Source: Botryotinia globosa (taxonomy: Eukaryota; Ascomycota; Leotiomycetes; Helotiales; Sclerotiniaceae). From it: a stretch of DNA of 64,000 bases. A program made the translations under genes and the position numbers. The notes beneath the pieces were generated by a model. It was not told the origin of the DNA. It worked only from the letters and a program-made list of their open reading frames with translations, and searched no databases. Location of the stretch: positions 124,001 through 188,000 of the forward strand of contig RCSZ01000008.1 of the NCBI GenBank assembly GCA_014898425.1, in the 5' to 3' direction. This document shows positions 22,566 to 33,740 of the stretch, piece by piece (within the stretch, counting starts at the first letter, position 1; each line of letters begins with the position of its first letter).

Positions 22566-23657
22566 TCATTCCTTTCCATCCATCAGAGTCGGCGTAGGCA
22601 CATCGCCGAGCCCCTCCAAGAAAGCATCCGCCTGTTTTTTCGCTCTCTTCTCTCCCAAAACCCTCCTCCTCTCCTCAATCTCTCTCTTCCTCTTCTCCTT
22701 CAGCCCTTCCCTCTCTTTCCTCCCCCTCTCCGTCTCCCTCCTCATCCTCTCCAAGTTCTGCATCTCCTCTTTCCTCATCTCCTCATCCTTCGAAAAGCTA
22801 TAAAACCCCTGTCCTTTGCTCCTCACCTCCTTATCCGCTTCGTAATGTTTCATCTCCGGCGGCGTCGCACTCCTGTCTCTCTTCTTCGCCAACTCCTCCA
22901 TTTTTTCTGCGGTTTCGGAATCCAGCGTCGATGTAAAAGCAGATGATTGGATAGTATCGCCGTAGATGAGTTGAGAAGGCTGGGCAGGACGAGCGGACAT
23001 GCGCTCTAGTTCTTCTGCACCAAGGAGGGCATTCCTGCGCTGACGCTCGAGACGCTGCGCTTCTTTTTTGGTTACCTGGCGGAGACGACCAAATTCGTCT
23101 TCATATTCGACGAGTTGATTATCCTCTGCGTTTGAAGCATCGCCGCCAAAAGAATCATCGCTATCGGAGTCTTCGTCTTTTTCACCTCCTTCAACCCATT
23201 TACGATCGAAATCTACGAGCCCTTCTGTTTCTTCGTTTTCATCTCCATCTCCGCTTCCGAGTCTTTCGTGATCACCGCGTTTTAACCGCGAATAAATCTT
23301 TGCTTTTTCGGCAAGTCTTTTTTTACTCCTGTGGAGTGTATTATCATCTATTCTTTCTCCCTGGCCAGTCTTTCGAATTTGGGTATATGTATTTCCATCC
23401 TCATCATCTTCTAAATCTTTTGCGGCACGTTTCTTGGTTCCTCTGTTGTGTGTTTTGAAGATGTCTTCTTTAGTTTTGGAGGGACGAGGACGACCGCGGG
23501 TAGTGGATGATGATGAAGACTCCTGCGTCTGCGAAGCGAGAAGTGATGAGAGGGTCGAGGAGAATGCTAGGTTTGTAGAAGAGGATAATTCTTTAGCAGA
23601 GGAGGAGTGAAGCTTGGGTTTTTTGAAATTGTAAAGATTATTAGGATCGTTGGACAT
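22566..23657 (-). CDS. CCDC174-like nuclear coiled-coil protein
   Basis: An intronless 363-residue reading frame from the ATG at 23657 (MSNDPNNLYNFKKPKLH). It is Ser-rich at first, then highly charged. The central segment QLVEYEDEFGRLRQVTKKEA is the signature of the CCDC174 family, nuclear proteins linked to the spliceosome or exon-junction complex in animals; the role in fungi is not established. The C-terminal third is a basic coiled coil (RRETERGRKEREGLKEKRKR) and it ends in LGDVPTPTLMDGKE. The frame stays open 88 codons upstream to an ATG at 23921, but that extension (TLLIFIGQLHNLTDEAA) is unlike the family and would place the start close to HOM6; I treat it as 5' UTR. It is divergent from HOM6. 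Confidence 0.82.
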   Translation of the reverse strand: MSNDPNNLYNFKKPKLHSSSAKELSSSTNLAFSSTLSSLLASQTQESSSSSTTRGRPRPSKTKEDIFKTHNRGTKKRAAKDLEDDEDGNTYTQIRKTGQGERIDDNTLHRSKKRLAEKAKIYSRLKRGDHERLGSGDGDENEETEGLVDFDRKWVEGGEKDEDSDSDDSFGGDASNAEDNQLVEYEDEFGRLRQVTKKEAQRLERQRRNALLGAEELERMSARPAQPSQLIYGDTIQSSAFTSTLDSETAEKMEELAKKRDRSATPPEMKHYEADKEVRSKGQGFYSFSKDEEMRKEEMQNLERMRRETERGRKEREGLKEKRKREIEERRRVLGEKRAKKQADAFLEGLGDVPTPTLMDGKE

Positions 23658-24044
23658 TTTGGAGGAATTATTGTTGTTGTAGTCGAAGGAGAGATGGAAG
23701 TAATACGATGATCGATTTGATGTATATTCTCGTAAGGCTGAGCTGAGGGAATCTGGGGAGCTCGAAATCGCGGCCTCGTCCGTAAGGTTATGTAATTGAC
23801 CAATGAAAATTAGTAAAGTAGATACTGTATTAGAGAGAGGGGTATCAACATCATGTGCCGAGATCGGATTACTGTGCATAGAAACAACCCCACCACCTGC
23901 AATCCTTCCGTGATTGCTCATTATTCATAACATTTTGATTCTTCAGTACTACGAGCAAGACATTTTAACCTTATTTCAAACCAAATAATCTGCAATTGAT
24001 CAATCTTCAATCATCAATCTTAATCATCAACAAATCAAGTCAAT
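23658..24044. promoter_or_regulatory. Divergent promoter region, CCDC174-like gene and HOM6
   Basis: A 387 bp interval between two start codons. The left part stays open in the frame of the minus-strand gene. The right part is A+T-rich with repeated TCAATCATCAATCTTAATCATCAA just before the HOM6 start, likely its 5' UTR. I do not see a TGACTC (Gcn4-type) site. Confidence 0.45.
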
Positions 24045-25199
24045 ATGGTAGCCAAGGAAGTTTACGTTGCAGTCATTGGTATCAATCTCCAATCTTTGAT
24101 AGATTAACATGAGCTTTAATTAGCTAATACTTGATTAGGTGCTGGTGGTGTAGGAAAATGCTTTCTATCTCAACTTGAGGCTCTTTCTCAACGATTCACC
24201 ACTTCCAAAATATCTCTCATCTTCGTTTCAAGAAGCAAGAAGGTTCTCTACAGCCCAGAGTACACTCCTCTTTCATACTCCAACCTCTCAAATACCCTCG
24301 CAGACTCCACACAAGAACCACTCTCTTTGCCAAAGATCATTGAATACTTAGCAGCTGCCCCTGCAAAGGTCGTCCTTGTCGACAGCACAAGTTCGCAAGA
24401 TGTCGCAGATGCATACCCACAAGTTTTGTCCAAAGGAATCTCGATAGTCACTCCCAACAAGAAGGCGTTTTCTGGATCATATAAATTGTGGCAGGACATC
24501 TTCTCCGCAGCTTCGTCATCTGGTGCTAAGGTGTATCATGAGAGTTCAGTCGGTGCTGGATTACCAGTTATCTCTACTTTGAAGGAATTGGTCGACACAG
24601 GCGATTCCGTAACTAAAATCGAAGGTGTTTTCAGCGGCACCATGTCCTTCTTGTTTAACTCATTCGCTCCAACCGAAGGTTCAGGAGGAAAGTGGTCTTC
24701 CGAGGTCGCTAATGCAAAGGGGTTGGGTTATACCGAGCCAGACCCAAGAGACGATTTGAATGGTCTGGATGTCGCCAGAAAGCTGACAATCTTGGCAAGA
24801 TTGGCAGGACTTGAGGTTGAATCTCCAACTTCATTCCCAGTCCAAAGCTTGATCCCCAAGGAGTTGGAGAGCGTTTCAAGTGGAGATGAATTCCTTCAAA
24901 AGTTGCCAGAGTTTGATTCCCAGATGGAGGAAACAAAGGTTGCCGCCGAGAAGGAGGGTAAGGTTGTGAGATTCATTGGTAGCATCGATGTCGCAAAGAA
25001 GGAAGTGAAGGTGGGGTTGGAGAAATTCGACAAATCTCACCCAATTGCCGCCCTCAAGGGAAGTGATAACATCATCAGCTTCTACACGAAGCGCTATGGA
25101 TCCAATCCTTTAATCATTCAAGGGGCTGGTGCCGGAGGAGATGTAACAGCAATGGGTGTCACAGGTGATCTCATTAAGGTCCTCGAAAGATTGTCTTGA
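24045..25199 (+). CDS. HOM6: Homoserine dehydrogenase
   Basis: The enzyme reduces aspartate semialdehyde to homoserine in threonine and methionine synthesis (cytosol, NAD(P)H). Exons are 24045-24078 and 24139-25199, giving 364 residues, the usual fungal length of about 360. The 60 nt intron splits the nucleotide-binding loop VAVIGAGGVGKCFLSQ. Other family features are VVLVDSTSSQDVADAYP, SIVTPNKKAFSG, KVYHESSVGAGLPVISTLKE, the catalytic-region motif GVFSGTMSFLFN, GLGYTEPDPRDDLNGLDVAR (substrate site) and the C-terminal QGAGAGGDVTAMGVTGDLIK. The first exon of 34 nt is required to complete the Rossmann motif. Its stop codon lies only 35 bp from the stop of the convergent membrane-protein gene. 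Confidence 0.97.
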
Positions 25200-25234
25200 A
25201 ATTCTGTTATAATACCATAGAAGTTGTTTGCTGT

Positions 25235-25666
25235 TTAATCGTCTACTATCGCGCCGCTATCTTTTCGTGGTTGCGCTGCTTCCTCTATTCCCTTCTTTAT
25301 TCCCTCAGCTGTTTCCTCCAAGACTCCTGCTATATTGACTGTCCCATTCACTGAGGGCATTGTTAAGATTCTCGGTCGTCCTTGGCCATTTGGTCGTTCA
25401 CTCAGGCTCGGTGCACGCGGTCGTGGTCTATCTCTCGCTCGCCCACCAAAATAAGGCATTTCATGGTGCACTAAGCGGAAAAGGTAGAAAATAATATCGA
25501 AGAGGAGAGTTAATAGCCAGGGTCCTATACACAGTATACCCAGTACAAACTATGTATGACATTAGTTCAGTAATCGAAGTCCCTTGTAGCAGATACCTAC
25601 AAACGTGTTTCTAGCCCACACTTCGACAAACGCTAAACTTTCAGGAAGAATTGAGAACCACGGCAT
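25235..25666 (-). CDS. Small single-pass membrane protein of unknown function
   Basis: Exons are 25666-25601 and 25549-25235, giving 126 residues with a 51 nt intron. Exon 1 reads MPWFSILPESLAFVEVWARN. A single hydrophobic segment (about residues 22-48, LGILCIGPWLLTLLFDIIFY) is followed by a basic Pro/Arg/Gly stretch (RARDRPRPRAPSLSERPNG) and a soluble tail with a small amphipathic segment (GVLEETAEGIKKGIEE). By the positive-inside rule the tail is likely cytosolic. I do not recognise the family; the exon layout and smooth joining of hydrophobic residues across the intron support a real gene. Its 3' end is tail-to-tail with HOM6, stops 35 bp apart. Confidence 0.75.
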
Positions 25667-26746
25667 GTTATGTGAAACGACTCTCAGGGAGCGAAGATCA
25701 AAAACTCTCTCCTTAAACGCTGAAAGATTGAATGAGCGATAATGCTGAGAATCCGTATGCAGTTGGTGTCTCTCTCTGGAAGCTGTAAGGAAATGCTTAT
25801 TGTTGGTAAAGATGTAGTCGCCAAGTACGAGCCCCTCGAATCAGGTTGATGTGAGAGTAGAAAGCGAATGGTCGGTCCTTTCACATATCGATATATGGAA
25901 TTTGAGAGGAATGGAGAGACAGCAGAGAGAAAGAATGAGGAATGAAGAATGAAGGATGGAATGGCTTAAATACTTCAATGCTTATGGTGCAGTACAATCA
26001 CATACCTAAAGAGATTGTATGCAATTGTATCAGCCTCTAGCCAAGAGCTGAATTCAAGTACTGGTATTGGTAACGAATATAGATTTAATTCCTTGATGCA
26101 GTTCTCGAGGGTTATTGTAATGTATTGTGATATTGTAAATTATTGAGGTCGTCCGTCCTTCATAATGTAATGTTTAGATATAATATACTGGGGGTGAATA
26201 ATGTTGTTATCGCAATCAGAATACTGCGGTGGCCCAAGATGACGATTAAGGTTACTAGGGGTAGGTAGGTAGGTAGGTAGGTAGGTAGGTAGGTAGGTAT
26301 CATGGTGTCAATCACACCTACCCGTGGACCTACCCATGGACCTTGTAGCTTTGTGTTTGAGTGCTCCACAAGGGTTTATGATAATATGATAATATGATAA
26401 TATAGTAAAATAGTAAAATAGTAAAAAAAAATGCTAAAATAAATAGTAAAAAATGCTAAAATGCTAAAATGCTAAAATGCTAAAATTCATAAACTCACGC
26501 CTCTGATTAACTAAAATGGACCAAAATAGAAATATGAAATCCACTATCCACTAATTAATAACATTTTATTTTGTGCATCTGAGGTTCCATCCGGAAAAAA
26601 AAAGTTCAGCCTTGAGCTTTTCCGTCATGCTAAAGCCTCGTGTGCACTACAACCACAGCCTCCCATCGTTTCGGACACTCGCTATTCCATTACATCAAGG
26701 AATACATCGTTGACTGTCAAGAAATTTTAGAAGTTCTACAATCAAT
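25667..26746. other. Intergenic region with GTAG microsatellite
   Basis: A 1.08 kb divergent region. It carries a (GTAG)n microsatellite of about nine units (26261-26299) and an A+T-rich imperfect array of GCTAAAAT/AGTAAAAT units (about 26376-26485). No gene is supported; the 66-codon minus frame at 25684-25884 lies in the expected 5' UTR of the membrane protein. Confidence 0.55.
26261..26299. repeat. (GTAG)n microsatellite
   Basis: About nine and a half uninterrupted GTAG units in the promoter interval between the small membrane protein and TRM8. Confidence 0.95.
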
Positions 26747-27699
<953 letters not shown>

Positions 27700-28082
27700 A
27701 AGGGGGGTGAAGCAGATATCAAAATATCTAGAGGGAATGTCATCTACACAAAAAATGACTCCAGGAGCCAGCCAATGGGAACTCATGTTGATTCTATTTC
27801 TGACAAGGGTTGCAATTGTTGAAGGTCAAATAGAGAAACCAAATGAAGATATAATTATAAATCATGCCTACATTTCAATTCATCAATTGTCTATTCTCCC
27901 ATTGTGAAAGGATTAATATGCTCGTCGACCGTGACTGGTCATATTGCATGTGAAATGGAATGGAAAGATTACGCGAGGACCCTGAAAGCCGAAAGCTACA
28001 ACCATTGTGAGACCTCAATAGAGCTTCCAAAAAAGTTCCCACCAAAAATGCTGTTCATAAATACAATTGCCCTTCACAGATT
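27700..28082 (+). other. Spacer between TRM8 and MDM1
   Basis: 383 bp between two genes on the same strand. No distinct feature is seen; it must contain the TRM8 terminator and the MDM1 promoter. Short open frames have no coding character. Confidence 0.4.
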
Positions 28083-31000
28083 ATGGCCCTGAGTTGTCGG
28101 GATGTGATCTTAGCTGGTATTGCCGTATTTTTTGCCTGGGGATTTGCTACCAATTGGATTCCGACCTTGCGCTGGATTGGATATGCATTCGTCGCAGGAC
28201 TGATTGTACCCATCGTGGGGCTTATAGCTTTGCTACTTCTTACATCTAGAGGTTCCCAGTACGGAGAAGAACACATTGTGCGCCGGCCAAAAGGACCTGC
28301 ATTTCTGGCCGCGACGAAATGGAAGAAGGAAATAGCCGCGTTACGCACACGACAAATGCACGTACGAAAGCCATTGGTTCCAGACTCCTTTATAGTGTCA
28401 TGCGCCCTCGACGATTTCTTAGACCTTATACTTCGCGATTTTGTGGCTTCGTGGTATGGGAGTATCAGTAGGAACCCGACATTTACCAATGAGGTCGACA
28501 AGACAATAAGACTGGCTCTTGTCAATCTGCGAGATCGATTACTGGATATAGATTTGGTGGAGGTTGTGACCACCCGTTTTGTGCCTATTCTGACAGGGCA
28601 TTTCAAGGAGTTCTACAATGCGGAGGTTGCTATCAGAGGCAAGAATTTGAATCGAAGTGTTACGGAATCTGATGAGTTGGACCTTGCGATAGCGGCGAAA
28701 TACAATGATGGGAAACTACATTCTGCGGCTTCTCTGGCCTTCTCAGATACAAAGTTGGTACAACAAGAATATCTGCGGGATTTAACACAAAAACTGCTGC
28801 CGGAGATTCTACCAGAGCATGCTATCGGGAGTCGTGCGGTGGGAGTTTTGATCAGGGAATTGGTGGCTTGTGCCGTTCTTTTCCCCATAATGCAAATGCT
28901 TTCTGATCCGGATATGTGGAATCAGATAATGGAGGCATATGTATATATCCCGAATCTTCATCAATTTTGAGATTTGCGCTAACACTATATAGGGACGTTC
29001 CATGCTTCAAGATAGATCAACTGTGCGAAAACTTCGAGCTGCACTAGATGAGCATGCATCACCCGCTCCTAAATCGAATCGTACTGCGCAGTTTCCGAGA
29101 TTGTCACCGGGAGATCATGAAAGAAAGTTCGAAAAATTCATTCGCGCGATTAGGAAGACGAACAATTTGTCAGATGCTAGAAGATTTCGAAGTGAGGTAT
29201 CCAGTCAATTCAAGCGAGATGCTCTGAAGGATGGACAAGATCCGGTATACTTGCGACGACTTGATATTGGGAAGAGAATACTGGATGAAAGGGTTAGCCA
29301 ACTAGCTGCCACAGGTGATCGAGTAGCTCTGATCTCGCAACCAGGTCGTAATGGCGTTCAAGCATCAAAGCTCGAACATGCGTCACTTGTGGATCTCTTA
29401 CATGATCCTTCTGGTCTTTCATACTTCATGGAATATATGGACAGGCAGAATTGTATGTCTCTTGTACAGTTTTGGATTGTAGTTGATGGGTTTCGAAATC
29501 CTCTAGAGGATGATGGTGCAGAAGACGAAGAAGTTCCGACCACTATTGCCCCTTGGACTGATGCCGATAGAACGGATCTTGCTCAGATAAACGATGCGTA
29601 TCTTTCTAAGCCAGAACTCAAAGTCCCGGATACTTCGAAACGTATTGTCCAGGAGTTCCTCAGGGCGGGCAACAAGGCAACTTCAAAACAATACTTTATG
29701 GCTAGGAGAGCTATATTACGCGCTCAAACCTCTGCACTGGAGGTAATGCAAGATAAATTCTTCCCGCATTTTAAAAGATCAGATCTCTTCTACAAATGTC
29801 TCACATCTCAAGAAGCTTCAAAAGTTCGCCAACCTTCTCCAGCACCGTCACTTAATTTGGAGAATACAACGCGTAAACCGTCGATAGCTCCCAGATCGAA
29901 TACTACCATGACAGTCAACACACGGTCCCCTTCTTTCTCAAGAGGTTCATCAAAACTGATTCTAAAGAGGTCAGATTTACGTCGAGCTGCCATGTCTTTC
30001 ACTGATTTAACCGCCCATCAATCAGAGCTCATGTCAAATTCTCGGGCCTCTCTAGATGAGGAAACTCCCCTATTTGAAGATGACGACCTGGATAGCGATG
30101 CAATGGCAAATTCAATAATGAGTCTTGATCAAGAACCTGGCGTGATTGTTCCAGATAACAATGTTGTGCAAGCCATGGAAGCGGCGTTGAATACGATCAT
30201 GGAGGATAAGCCTAACATTGATGATATTAGAAGCTCTCTATTTGGCCCTAATGATATCCCGGACTCACCTGTTCCAAGCGTTAATTCTACGTCGAACGAC
30301 ATCTCAAACAGGAGTTCAAGTGATCATAAGCGAGCGGATCTATTTGGACTTGAGAATGGCAAAGGGGCTGACAGACATGAACGGACGGAAAAGCCAAGTA
30401 TAGCATCACTTGGACTTGTAAACACTTCATCTAGAATTGGTGTATTCACAGATAACGATCTATTTGGGGACGAAGAAAGGTTTCTTTCCGATGAACATGA
30501 CGACCCTGAGAAGGACGACGATGAAGATAACCAAGATCAAGTCCACGAGGCAGCTCCTGGTGATTTGGGCCTAGCAGAGGCTATCACTCTCCTCACTACT
30601 GACATCGATCGCCTTATAGCTCAAGACGCTGTGGTTGATTCTTTAACAAGAAAAGCTGAACTCACAAACAATACAGCCGAGCTCAGGATCCTGCGAAAGT
30701 CCAAGGCTAGTTTAGAAAGAGAGATTCGCCGTAAGGAGCTTCAGAGGCAGCAATATGTTATACAGGAAAGTGATAACAGTCTTTATGGACGTTCCACGAT
30801 CAAAATCAAATCGATCATGGTTGGAAAAGAGGACGACGGTCGAGAGTATGCTGTTTACGTTATCGAAGTACAAAGAAAGGCCGGAGAACAGATGCCAGCT
30901 GCAACCTGGACCATTACTCGACGTTATAGCGAATTTCATGAACTTCATCAACGACTGAGAATCAAATATCCATCAGTAGGACATTTTGATTTTCCTCGTA

Positions 31001-31970
31001 GGCGAATGGTCATGAAGCTACAAGGAGATTTTCTTCAAAAGCGACGTGCAGCATTAGAAAAATATCTCCGAGAAATTCTTCTGTTACCAGATGTATGTCG
31101 AAGTCGAGAGTTGCGCGCATTCCTTTCTCAAAGTGCTCTGGCTCCAGAATTAGAGGACGCAGGTGCCATCGACAATAAGAAGGATATTATGACAAGATTC
31201 TACAACTCAGTAACAGATGGAATGGAAGATATTCTAGGAAATATTCCAGTCCTAGACCAACTATCAGTCGCAGGACAGAATCTCTTATCAGCAGCAACCA
31301 GCCAGCTCATCACCATGCCCTCAACAATAAGCGAGGACCCTCTAACAGCAGCCGAAGCAGAAGCAGAACTGAACGCCTTCGAAGATAAAGAGCTAGAACC
31401 CTTCGTAAAACCTATCTGCGACATCTTCCTCGAAGTCTTTGAACTCAATCGTGGAAATAACTGGCTGCGCGGCCGTGCTGTAGTGGTTGTTCTTCACCAA
31501 CTCTTAGGTGGAACGATAGAGAGAAAGGTTAGAGAAAATGTAAAGGGGTTTATTCAGGATGATATGATCGTGAAGTATATTTCAATACTTAAAGATTCCA
31601 TGTGGCCTGGGGGAGAAAGGAAGGTGGAAGGGAAAGCCAGAACGATGGGGGAAAAGAGCAAGAGCAGAAAAGAGGCTAGCTTAATGCTGGCTACGCTGAT
31701 ACCGGATTTGGCGGGGAGTGTGGTAGGGAGGGTGAACGCGCAGGCGGCTAGTCGGAGGATATTTGCTACGTTCAACAATCCGAGGCTGAAGTAAGTGTTA
31801 TTTTCTTTGCTTTCTAAGAGTTGGGTTGGGGGGGTGCGGGTGATGATGAAATTGAATGAAATGATATTAAACGAAGTGAGACAAGACTAACATCTACATT
31901 CAGTGCACATCTTACATTTACGCTGTTAGATGAAGTTATTGATGCTTTGTTTGGGGATTTGGGTTCATAG
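28083..31970 (+). CDS. MDM1: Sorting nexin Mdm1 (SNX13/14/25 type)
   Basis: This is an ER-anchored tether at ER-vacuole or ER-lipid-droplet contacts in yeast (Mdm1) and animals (SNX13/14/25). Exons are 28083-28940, 28993-31790 and 31904-31970, giving 1240 residues. Two N-terminal hydrophobic segments (about 8-55: VILAGIAVFFAWGFATNW, then VAGLIVPIVGLIALLLL) anchor it. The PXA domain follows (about 95-285, with DFLDLILRDFVASWYGSIS), then RGS (about 420-560, LVDLLHDPSGLSYFMEYMDR and LVQFWIVVDGF), a long acidic linker, the PX domain (about 890-1010, WTITRRYSEFHELHQRLR) and the nexin C domain (about 1080-1215, LEVFELNRGNNWLRGRAVVV). The short last exon adds NAHLTFTLLDEVIDALFGDL. Domain order is diagnostic. 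Confidence 0.94.
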
Positions 31971-33740
31971 CTGACTGGTTCCACTTGAGTGTTTGGCAGT
32001 TTAGCAGAGGCGTTAGGTTGATTTTACTGATTGCATCATTGGTATGGAGATTGCAGACGAATATCATATTGTATTGATGAATGGCAGGTTCGGTGGATGA
32101 AACGATCGAGTGGTTATGTTTGGAGAGTAGAGAATGTATGATGTGGTTACTGTTGTGGTGTGATGTATATACGAGAACTAGATTGGATTCATGGATACAT
32201 AGTGGACTCACAGCTTATGGTACTCACATGTGGGAATCGGTATCCGAGGCAAAGTTGAAGTGCGAAGTGAGGAGAAGTGCAAATGGTCATCGAGATCGGA
32301 ATGAAGATATGCGAACATGAAAATACTTTTTCCTCACGTTGAGAGTGTGAGGCTCTTGAACAGGACGGATGAAAACTCGCAGTAATTGTGTTGTTTGTTC
32401 CTGAGAGCTAGCTTTGTGCTGAAATCATCTCTTCTAGGAAGTACGGGCAGAGATGCAAGAAGAGAAGCATGGATCAAGAGAGGTATATATGATGAGTTCT
32501 GGGGGTTAAATCTGAATCGCGAGAACGGTTTTATTCGAGTGAAACTAAGTGTAGAAAGCTTTCCTTGATATGTTTTTCAGTTGTGCAATAAAACACTGGG
32601 GCTACAGTGACTCCCGATCTATATGCGGAGAGATGTGAGGGTTAAAAAGTGAAGAACGGTTCCAGTGGAGTCTCGAGAGCTTTGTTCCCATTTACATCTC
32701 GAGCAGATACGGGTATGCATGCAGGAAATCATGTGAAGAAACACAAAGACAGTCTTGGAAAAAAGAGAGAATGGATGGCCACTGGAGAAAACTCCCAGCC
32801 GCTGTGATCCCATCCCGTCTCGTTCCATCTGCTAGTCTCTACAAATATTCATCTCTATATACCTAATATTCACTTCCATCCATCTTCCTCCCAACCAAAG
32901 AAATCACAACTAAAAGGTGTAATCTCATTACCACTCTCCTCTTTCCCAAGTCCCACAAAAATCTAATCTACCTCCATCCAACCCATCACTCATATTTACT
33001 CCCCCCTTCTCTCTCCCTCTCCCTCTCTCCAACCAAAAAAAGTCAAAAAAAAAGGAATAAAAAGATCAAAGAAATCCCCCCCCCTCCAAACCAACAAAGG
33101 CTTAAGAGCGCGACGCTCTCAACCCCCAATGACCCACCTAAGTACCAGCCCCAGTACACCAAATGTGATTTCCAGGTCTTACACAGGTGTGGCGGTACCC
33201 AGCGTCACTGTCCGATTTGAAGCCCCGCCAATTGCGAGTAGAACCACCTCTGAGGTGGTCAAACATTTTTTTTCTTTCGGAAATGAGTGAACTCTACCGC
33301 TGCGCCATCGAGACGTTGGGGGTGGTTATTGGGGGTGGTGAGTTTGGAGGTTATATTGGAGAGGAAAGGCGGGGAGAGGGAGGAAGGGGGTGGAGATAGG
33401 GTGGCGGGGGATGAGGAGGGAATGGTGAGGTGGGTGGGGGTTTGCAGTTTGCACAAATGGACTTCAGGGAAGGATGGATGGCTTGGTGGCGATGGAGTCG
33501 GCATGCGTCTTCTTTGAATCGTAAGTAATGGGATTTGCTCAACTTTCAAGGGAGGGTGATGAACACGGCTTATTATTGACAAATGTCTAATGAAACACTG
33601 AACCGTACCACATGTCAAACATAATATTTGTGAAAAGACGTCCATGTCCTATGACGACACAGCAACACAGCAAGTCTACTGTAAGAACAAATCGATAAAT
33701 TCTTCATCTAAGATATGCATTCCCTGACCTCATACCCAAA
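31971..33740. other. Convergent intergenic region with a possible tRNA-derived relic
   Basis: 1.77 kb without a supportable protein gene. Pyrimidine-rich DNA lies at 32860-33030. A tRNA-like/SINE-like segment is proposed at 33094-33315. The G-rich stretch 33315-33480 has open frames on both strands with biased composition but no recognisable motifs. Confidence 0.45.
33094..33315 (-). repeat. Possible tRNA-derived SINE or degenerate tRNA relic
   Basis: On the minus strand a Pol III A-box-like sequence TGGCGCAGCGGTAGAG (33307-33292) is followed by CTCAT and, 63 nt from the A-box start, by a B-box-like GGTTCTACTCG (33244-33234; one mismatch to consensus). The head resembles an elongator tRNA-Met, with an A-rich insertion between. 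The body continues about 110 nt to a hairpin GAGCG-TCG-CGCTC near 33107-33119. I cannot fold a proper cloverleaf, so an intact tRNA gene is unlikely. Confidence 0.3.
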
